From contig NZ_JAJEWJ010000001.1 in NCBI RefSeq assembly GCF_020687765.1, forward strand, positions 372,001 through 436,000: a stretch of 64,000 nucleotides of DNA, in the 5' to 3' direction. This document shows positions 58,694-64,000 of the stretch, piece by piece; position 1 is the first letter of the stretch; every line of letters begins with the position of its first letter. The position numbers and the translations under genes are program-made. The notes beneath the pieces are model-generated. The model was not told where the DNA came from and did not search any database. It saw only the letters and a list, made by a program, of their open reading frames with translations. The stretch is from Sphingobacterium sp. FBM7-1. GTDB taxonomy: Bacteria > Bacteroidota > Bacteroidia > Sphingobacteriales > Sphingobacteriaceae.

Positions 58694-61675
58694 CTACAAA
58701 ACACGGGGTCGGTAATTCCGTCTTCGCAACAGGAGCAATAAGACAATTAAAGCAAGTCCTCCCACGATAGGCCAAAGATACCAATGCAAAACTCCCGTGT
58801 CATCCAACGGATCGGTATTGCCGTTGACGACAAACCCTGCCCAAAAGAACGGATGGCTTTTCATCGGGTTATTCGCCAGAAAATCACGTTTTGCCAATGT
58901 AAGCGATTCTACTTTTGAATGTCCGGCTTTGAGGTGTTCGTAAAAAGACAGCATGATTTCTGCCGTTTCCTCATCGGGGACTTCCCATAAACTGTACACG
59001 GATGAACGAACACCAGCGTATGTCAATGCACGTGACAAACTCATCAGACCCTCGCCATTTTCAAGGTTTCCCATTCCCGTGTTACAGGCACTCAATACGA
59101 CAAGCTCTGCCGGAAAATGTAAGCCATACAGCTCATGATAATATAAGTGTTCTTCATTTTGAAAAACAAGGCTTGAATGGAGGTGGTTGCTTTCGTCCAA
59201 CAGGGCGTGCATAGCGAAGTGATAAATCTTATAGGCTGTAGCTTGCTGTAAAAAATCGTGTTTGGTTGCCTTTATCCCACGGTATAAATTGCCTCCAAAA
59301 TGTTGTGCAAGTTGGACTGCCTCGTGCGTTGCCCCTGTGATATCTTGCAGACGATTTCGGTTTACAGGGTGATTATCGGCAAAAGACAGCATATAATCCG
59401 ATGAATATTGTGGCGCAAAAGCAGCGAAATACTGTTTCCCTTTTGCAGATGAAACGGCTTTCCGCTGTAAGAGCCACAACCGCAGTCCGTGTGAATAACT
59501 AATCGGGCACATCGTAACCAGTGGTCGCTTCGATTCAGAATGAATCAAGGTTTCAAAAGGAAGATAATTTAACTTATTATCGGGAATAATAACCAAATTT
59601 TTCAATCTATCCAATGGTAGCTTTAGCGGTTCTATCAATACCGCATATAGCTCTATGGCCTGTCCAACATAATCGTGGTGTTTGTTTTTAATCGTTTCGT
59701 AATATTGTTCTGTAAGGGAAAGCAGGGTATCCTTGTTCCCTAATTTTAGAATCGAAATTTCGTCTTTGTGCAGGGTGTAAGCATAGAGGTTTTCCTCGGC
59801 TACCACATAACGCACGATATACTCCTGCTCCTGCAATTCCGACTGTACTTCTCTGATGTCGAATGTGCTTCCAAAGAAAGGAAAGTGCCGGTCATCTGCC
59901 TGCTGTATTTTTGCCTCTACATCCATCAATGCAGTTTGCAGAACTTCATATTCCTTTTCTGTATGCTTACCAGCCTGTTCATATCCGGCTATTTCAATTT
60001 GAAGTAGATTGCGCTCGGTAAATAAGCTGTCAGGTATCTGCAGGAACCGCTGGTATTTAGCTTCAAACTCTTTAGCGAGGTGTTGCGAACGATTGTTTTC
60101 CATGAGATTGACCAAACTAATTTCATCCGCTGTGCTTCCCCCCAAATGGAGCGAGAGTAAGCCCTCGTTGATTGCGGTATTGGTCATATTCAACCAAGGG
60201 TTATACGCACCTTTCTGATAATAAATATGGAAAAGATTGGCTGCCAAATTATAAAAATGTTGAGCCAGTTGACCGTGGGCAGGGGCACTACTGCGTTCAT
60301 ATTCATTTTTATACAAGCTGGCAGTCTGCTTTAATGCATTCACATAATATATATCGTTACGTTGTTCAAAATCACCCAACTGTACAACAGTGGGGTCGGT
60401 TATTGGCTGGTCTAACAAAATAGACATACTTTTAAGCACTAATTTTTCTGCTTCGGGAAAACGTTCGCTCTGTTGTAGTACGTCGCCCTTTTTGAGGTAG
60501 AGGTTAATCAAATTAAACTCTCGGATATCCATTTCATGACCAATCCCGATAGCTTGGTCGAGGTGCGATAGTGCCTTTTTTCTATCCTTTTCTGCCTCCA
60601 GATAGTAACTGACCAATCGGGAATGAAAAATCATTTGGTTATAGCGGTCGCCGAGCCGGATGCTTTCTCGCATACCAAGATCGAGATATTGCTTTTTTTG
60701 CTTGCGCTCTTCTGGATCGTCATAATCTACCAACGGAGCAGCGGCATGGCTAATTGCGGTAAGTAGGTAAGCAGAAAACCGCTTTTGGTCATCCACGTGC
60801 ATATCCTTGAAATGTGTATGCAGGCTGTCCAAATGGGCAATTCCCCCGTCTTTGTCACTTATTAAATCGGTGTACAGGATGTTTAAGCGGTGCTTTTCAA
60901 CATGGTAAAAAGGTTTGGGCCTCGCTGTTTCTACCCCCTTTTTTCCGTTTGCAAAACCGTCCTCGGCAATCCATTGGTCAAAATTGAAATTGATGGTCGT
61001 AATCAATTCTTCCGCAGCTTGCTTATCTCCATATTGCCTATATAACCGCAACAAGTTGCCATATAACGAAATTAGATTTCTTTTGTCTACATCATCGATA
61101 GACTCCCAAAGGTTTTTTGCTTTTAGGTAACTCTCTTTTCGCTGGGTAAAAAAACCTGTTTCGGCATGTGCAACGCCAATATTGTTATAGGCCAGCGCGA
61201 TGTCATCCCGTACATCTTGTTCTCCGGTCTCCTGTATCGCTTCATAGCGTGCTACGGAACGATGGAAATAATCGATTCCTTGCCAATACTGTCCGTCCTT
61301 ATCATATATATACCCAATATTGTAAATCAGGTCGGCTTCTTCTTTAGGCAGTAAATTACCTATAAATATTGCTTCGCACGCCAACGCAATGGGAAGAGCC
61401 TCTTTCCATTTACCTCTACTACCAAGGTTTAAATATTGCTGTTCATATTCCTCATACAGTACGGATACCAGACTATCATTATGTGTGTGTTCTTTTGGTA
61501 CAACGTGCTTCAAGCTGTCCAAACGTTGCTTCATTACGGCTTCGTAATGACCTTTATTGTTGACATCGTCTGTTCGGGGGATTTGTGCGTTACCATCGGT
61601 ACACGACAAAGCAGCAGCACATAAAAATAAAATAAGCTGAAAGGTTTTTAATGTCTTATTAGTCGATATGGTCAT
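58694..61675 (-). CDS. Membrane-anchored TPR-CHAT protease
   Basis: A 993-residue caspase-like CHAT-domain protein. The N-terminus has a secretion signal with a possible lipobox (A-A-A-L-S-C, about residue 25). Tetratricopeptide helices span roughly 80-520. The CHAT domain follows (about 640-960) with its dyad His in I-Y-H-F-A-M-H-A (about 823) and Cys in V-L-S-A-C-N-T-G (about 864), in G-E-G-L-M-S-L-S-R-A context. One C-terminal transmembrane helix (about 970-986) and a basic tail end the chain. It converges on the sigma/anti-sigma genes (21 bp between stops). TPR-CHAT proteins act as proteases in effector or stress pathways; substrates here are unknown. Confidence 0.9.
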   Translation of the reverse strand: MTISTNKTLKTFQLILFLCAAALSCTDGNAQIPRTDDVNNKGHYEAVMKQRLDSLKHVVPKEHTHNDSLVSVLYEEYEQQYLNLGSRGKWKEALPIALACEAIFIGNLLPKEEADLIYNIGYIYDKDGQYWQGIDYFHRSVARYEAIQETGEQDVRDDIALAYNNIGVAHAETGFFTQRKESYLKAKNLWESIDDVDKRNLISLYGNLLRLYRQYGDKQAAEELITTINFNFDQWIAEDGFANGKKGVETARPKPFYHVEKHRLNILYTDLISDKDGGIAHLDSLHTHFKDMHVDDQKRFSAYLLTAISHAAAPLVDYDDPEERKQKKQYLDLGMRESIRLGDRYNQMIFHSRLVSYYLEAEKDRKKALSHLDQAIGIGHEMDIREFNLINLYLKKGDVLQQSERFPEAEKLVLKSMSILLDQPITDPTVVQLGDFEQRNDIYYVNALKQTASLYKNEYERSSAPAHGQLAQHFYNLAANLFHIYYQKGAYNPWLNMTNTAINEGLLSLHLGGSTADEISLVNLMENNRSQHLAKEFEAKYQRFLQIPDSLFTERNLLQIEIAGYEQAGKHTEKEYEVLQTALMDVEAKIQQADDRHFPFFGSTFDIREVQSELQEQEYIVRYVVAEENLYAYTLHKDEISILKLGNKDTLLSLTEQYYETIKNKHHDYVGQAIELYAVLIEPLKLPLDRLKNLVIIPDNKLNYLPFETLIHSESKRPLVTMCPISYSHGLRLWLLQRKAVSSAKGKQYFAAFAPQYSSDYMLSFADNHPVNRNRLQDITGATHEAVQLAQHFGGNLYRGIKATKHDFLQQATAYKIYHFAMHALLDESNHLHSSLVFQNEEHLYYHELYGLHFPAELVVLSACNTGMGNLENGEGLMSLSRALTYAGVRSSVYSLWEVPDEETAEIMLSFYEHLKAGHSKVESLTLAKRDFLANNPMKSHPFFWAGFVVNGNTDPLDDTGVLHWYLWPIVGGLALIVLLLLLRRRNYRPRVL

Positions 61676-61809
61676 TATAGATTTAACGAAAATAGCATAT
61701 TTTACTCTGTTTTACAAAACGACAGCTATACATTATTTTTTTCAAATGCGTCACTTGGTAGTATATTTTTATTTTTTCGGCTTCGTTGTCGTCCATATAA
61801 ATATAAACC

Positions 61810-62181
61810 ATGCACCATGACGGAAAAGAATTAAAAGCGATACTAGATTTAGATAGAACATTTATTCATGATAGTTTAAAGAATGATACAATAGGATTAA
61901 GATATTCTTCCGTTATAAGGTTGCATGACATTAATACAAGTATATTATGGGAATATCCTGAATATGAACAATTGATTGAAGATTTACTTTTAATAATAGA
62001 AGAGAAGGAAAGTTTTTTCTCAATCATTGAAGAAGACATTTTTGCTTTATTTGGTGTTCGAAAAAACACCTCCGATTTAACGCCAAAAAAGAAATCACTT
62101 ATCTTAAAATTGACACAAAAATATTTTGACAATAAAAGATTGGTTTTAATGTTAATTGAAGTGTATATCAGAAGAAAATAG
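61810..62181 (+). CDS. Hypothetical protein, AT-rich
   Basis: A 123-residue soluble protein, Lys/Ile/Leu-rich, with no signal or membrane segment: L-K-A-I-L-D-L-D-R-T-F-I-H-D, then R-Y-S-S-V-I-R-L-H-D-I-N-T-S, and helical E-Q-L-I-E-D-L-L-L-I-I-E-E-K. The base composition is distinctly lower in GC than its neighbours, suggesting acquisition. No family recognised. A second short frame follows at 62205. Confidence 0.5.
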   Translation: MHHDGKELKAILDLDRTFIHDSLKNDTIGLRYSSVIRLHDINTSILWEYPEYEQLIEDLLLIIEEKESFFSIIEEDIFALFGVRKNTSDLTPKKKSLILKLTQKYFDNKRLVLMLIEVYIRRK

Positions 62182-62204
62182 AGTTTTACCAAGATATTTT
62201 AAAA

Positions 62205-62333
62205 ATGATTAATTCGCTTCCTAATATCCTTGACTACTCAGAACACATAGATTATTTTGAACAAAAAATAGTGTGGAAAAAAATGGATATTGAGCGAGAG
62301 ATAAAAAGATATTTTATGGATGAATTTTATTAA
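62205..62333 (+). CDS. Short hypothetical protein (42 aa)
   Basis: A 42-residue frame, M-I-N-S-L-P-N-I-L-D-Y-S-E-H, with the same AT-rich composition as the preceding gene and 23 bp behind it. It could be a small co-transcribed protein or a broken tail of the first. Included because of the clean ATG, composition and position; low certainty. Confidence 0.3.
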   Translation: MINSLPNILDYSEHIDYFEQKIVWKKMDIEREIKRYFMDEFY

Positions 62334-62389
62334 TAAGGGATTAAGCTATTAATATTTTGTTACAATACCGCCCCCCTTTTAGCCCCCTT

Positions 62390-62430
62390 AAAAAAAATAA
62401 AACCCAGTAAGTTAGCAACTTAAAGGGTTT
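62390..62430 (-). terminator. Terminator downstream of tRNA remnant
   Basis: On the minus strand AAACCC, a nested TAAGTT/AACTTA stem, GGGTTT and a T-run lie just behind the tRNA 3' fragment. It is a natural tRNA terminator left in place. Confidence 0.65.
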
Positions 62431-62435
62431 TTCAG

Positions 62436-62480
62436 TGCGCCCACCTGGGCTCGAACCAGGGACCAAAAGATTATGAGACT
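62436..62480 (-). other. tRNA(CAU) 3' half, integration-site remnant
   Basis: The minus strand carries the 3' half of a tRNA gene. The anticodon loop CTCATAA (anticodon CAU: Met or Ile-lysidine type), then the variable region, a T-arm CCTGG-TTCGAGC-CCAGG and the acceptor strand TGGGCGC with A. The matching 5' half (D-arm and GCGCCCA acceptor) is missing; the sequence before the anticodon loop does not pair. This is the pattern left at the far end of an element that integrated in a tRNA anticodon loop/3' half. The element would extend to higher coordinates, with the intact tRNA beyond the window. Confidence 0.7.
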
Positions 62481-62603
62481 TTCGGCCTGTACCTTTTTAC
62501 ACGGTGCAAAATCGTCGTTTCCGACTTGCAGAAGCAATATATGAACAATTTTTGGAATCGTGAAATTTTGCTCCGTAACACATTTGTAACGTTTTTCAAA
62601 GCT

Positions 62604-64000
62604 TTATATTATTTTCACAAAGTCAACGCCAACTCTAGATGGATGACCAAACGCATGATTCGCTATTCTCTGAGCATAGTCACTTCTCAATGTTGTAATG
62701 TACTCGACATTGATATAATTGAGATTCTGTTCAGCGCCAGTTTTGGACATCTTGTTTGTAATATCCCAAATTCTTATTGTGTTGTCAACAAGTTTGTTAC
62801 TCTCAACATTATAAACTTTAGGTTTGATGTAAAAAGGTTTATATAAAAAACCTTTGTATGCTTTCAACTCTGCTTCCAACTTTCTACAACTAAACTGTTC
62901 TTCTGATTCATCATCTAGTTTTTTGATTTTATCTTTTTTTACAATCTCTGTATCCCCCCAATGAACAACCTTATTATTAGGAAGAAAACTGAGAAATGCT
63001 GTATCCCCTAACCTCAACGCAGTCTCTAAATCAGGAAACTCTTTCCCCTTAGCGAAATAATAATTTGACTCTATTTTGTTCGGATAATAACAATCACATA
63101 ATGCAGTAATGCATAAATAATAATTGTCATTAACATCTTTGAATACATCTCCGAAATTTAAATTCGGAATATCTTCAGGGGTTATGCCTTTTACAGTCAC
63201 TGAATTATAAAAAACATTTAATTGAAATAAATCTTCTTTAGTAGCAACTTCCTTTATCTCATCACTTTTATTTTTTAAAAATTCAGAATCAAGTAGTTTG
63301 AGTTTAGCAGTTCTCAACTTCAAAGTAGCTTGCTCAAGTAATAGCTTTTTGATAACTATACCAAAAGTTTTATCATCTTTTATATGGTTCCTAAATTGGA
63401 ATAGTGCTTCTGTCGAAGATTTCAATATTGTTTCGTCAATGAAACGTTCGTTCGCATTGAAAATAGATTGCATCTCTAAGCCAAGTAGCTGAAAAAAACT
63501 ACTATTACTTTTTATGATTTCATTAGAGATTCTCTGAATTAAATGCTTATAATCAGAGTCGTCGTTTTCCTTTTTAATAGCTAACACAAATGTGTTATTT
63601 ATTATGAAAGAATTAGCTCCAGAATAGATGACCTCATGATTAATTACAGATCCATCTTGAAAAAAATATACTTCTTTATTGAGAGATATTCTTATTAAGT
63701 CAAGTATAGTTTCCTTAGGCTTATTTCTAAATCTTTCAATCGGAAAATCTTCAACAGAGATTTGATTTTCATCGAAAAAAGTATCAATACTATTGCTCGG
63801 ATTTTTATAAAAGCTTTCAATATCTTCAATAGTGATATACGAATAAGTATCCTTAATGGTTTCAGCATCTTCATCTTGTAAGCCAGAGAAATAGGCTGTT
63901 AGATAAATTGGTATATTATCGAAATTTTTTGATCTCGAATATATACAACAAAAATTTATATAAGGTATTTCTATTGATTTAGAAAGTAGTTCTAAAGAGT
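62604..64000 (-). CDS. Large element-borne protein, partial (N-terminus outside window)
   Basis: The frame is open from the stop at 62604 to the window edge (465 codons); the GTG at 63587 is not a convincing start because coding continues upstream. The visible upstream part reads I-P-Y-I-N-F-C-C-I-Y-S-R-S, P-I-Y-L-T-A-Y-F-S-G-L-Q-D-E-D-A, then R-I-S-L-N-K-E-V-Y-F-F-Q-D-G-S-V. The C-terminal region has I-T-A-L-C-D-C-Y-Y-P-N-K-I and H-A-F-G-H-P-S-R-V-G. It loosely recalls receiver-like proteins that occur with ATPase partners in defence loci, but I cannot assign a family. It lies inside the tRNA-bounded element, next to its end. Confidence 0.6.
   Translation of the reverse strand, partial: SLELLSKSIEIPYINFCCIYSRSKNFDNIPIYLTAYFSGLQDEDAETIKDTYSYITIEDIESFYKNPSNSIDTFFDENQISVEDFPIERFRNKPKETILDLIRISLNKEVYFFQDGSVINHEVIYSGANSFIINNTFVLAIKKENDDSDYKHLIQRISNEIIKSNSSFFQLLGLEMQSIFNANERFIDETILKSSTEALFQFRNHIKDDKTFGIVIKKLLLEQATLKLRTAKLKLLDSEFLKNKSDEIKEVATKEDLFQLNVFYNSVTVKGITPEDIPNLNFGDVFKDVNDNYYLCITALCDCYYPNKIESNYYFAKGKEFPDLETALRLGDTAFLSFLPNNKVVHWGDTEIVKKDKIKKLDDESEEQFSCRKLEAELKAYKGFLYKPFYIKPKVYNVESNKLVDNTIRIWDITNKMSKTGAEQNLNYINVEYITTLRSDYAQRIANHAFGHPSRVGVDFVKII

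Noticed and set aside
62436..62520. A complete tRNA gene
   Set aside because: Only the anticodon loop and 3' half fit; the upstream sequence has no D-arm and no 5' acceptor strand able to pair with TGGGCGC.

Overview
The window reads as chromosome from a Bacteroidota bacterium, most likely of the Sphingobacteriaceae. The signs are a SusC-type TonB-dependent outer-membrane protein, SecD and SecF fused in one chain, many lipoproteins with an L-x-x-C signal, TIGR02757 and DUF4905 family proteins, and promoters with the Bacteroidota -7 box TAnnTTTG in front of many genes. The family-level assignment is inference from gene content.

Layout. 1-4.1 kb: a SusC gene behind a TlpA-like thiol-disulfide protein, with the first codons of the next (probably SusD) gene at the window edge. 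4.1-14.4 kb: an accessory island. It holds an XRE-like regulator with a palindromic operator, an ORF6N protein, the right end of an IS21-type element, an HNH-nuclease remnant, a three-gene operon (C5 DNA methyltransferase, DUF262 protein, HEPN protein), a HaeIII-type restriction-modification pair, a Vsr mismatch endonuclease, a frameshifted KilA-N pseudogene and an AraC stub. 14.4-27 kb: a transglutaminase-like protein, DinB, YjbQ, an NTF2-like protein, then a complete metal-efflux locus (response regulator, histidine kinase, CzcC/CzcB/CzcA-type RND pump). 27-41.4 kb: ordinary chromosomal genes (enolase-superfamily enzyme, SDR, SecDF, GAPDH, RlmF, NfeD, LysM protein, uridine kinase, SCO1, cytochrome c). 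41.6-48 kb: a TetR-controlled multidrug RND pump. 48-50.4 kb: a 21-bp-period repeat array and an AbiEi antitoxin whose toxin partner is truncated. 50.5-57.2 kb: a one-directional cluster of lipoproteins and envelope proteins, including a seven-repeat beta-propeller and a collagen-like protein. 57.3-61.7 kb: sigma factor, anti-sigma-like TPR protein and a membrane-anchored TPR-CHAT protease. 62.4 kb to the end: the 3' half of a tRNA(CAU) gene marking the edge of an integrated element that runs out of the window.

The least expected signal is a dispersed family of five short transcription units (14.9, 15.3, 18.9, 26.9 and 41.4 kb). Each has a tandem GTTAA motif 44-53 bp upstream of a -7 box, a near-identical A/U-rich leader of about 30 nt, and a terminator hairpin whose stem sequence changes with compensatory substitutions while the apical loop keeps UCCCCG. 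No open reading frame fits. This looks like a multicopy small-RNA family with a C-rich, possibly anti-Shine-Dalgarno loop and a shared regulator. Other observations worth follow-up are the methyltransferase-DUF262-HEPN operon, the phased 21-bp CGTATA array, the sigma/anti-sigma/CHAT module beside its lipoprotein cluster, a 55-residue cysteine-rich protein next to SCO1, and several regulator genes whose promoters imply leaderless mRNAs.
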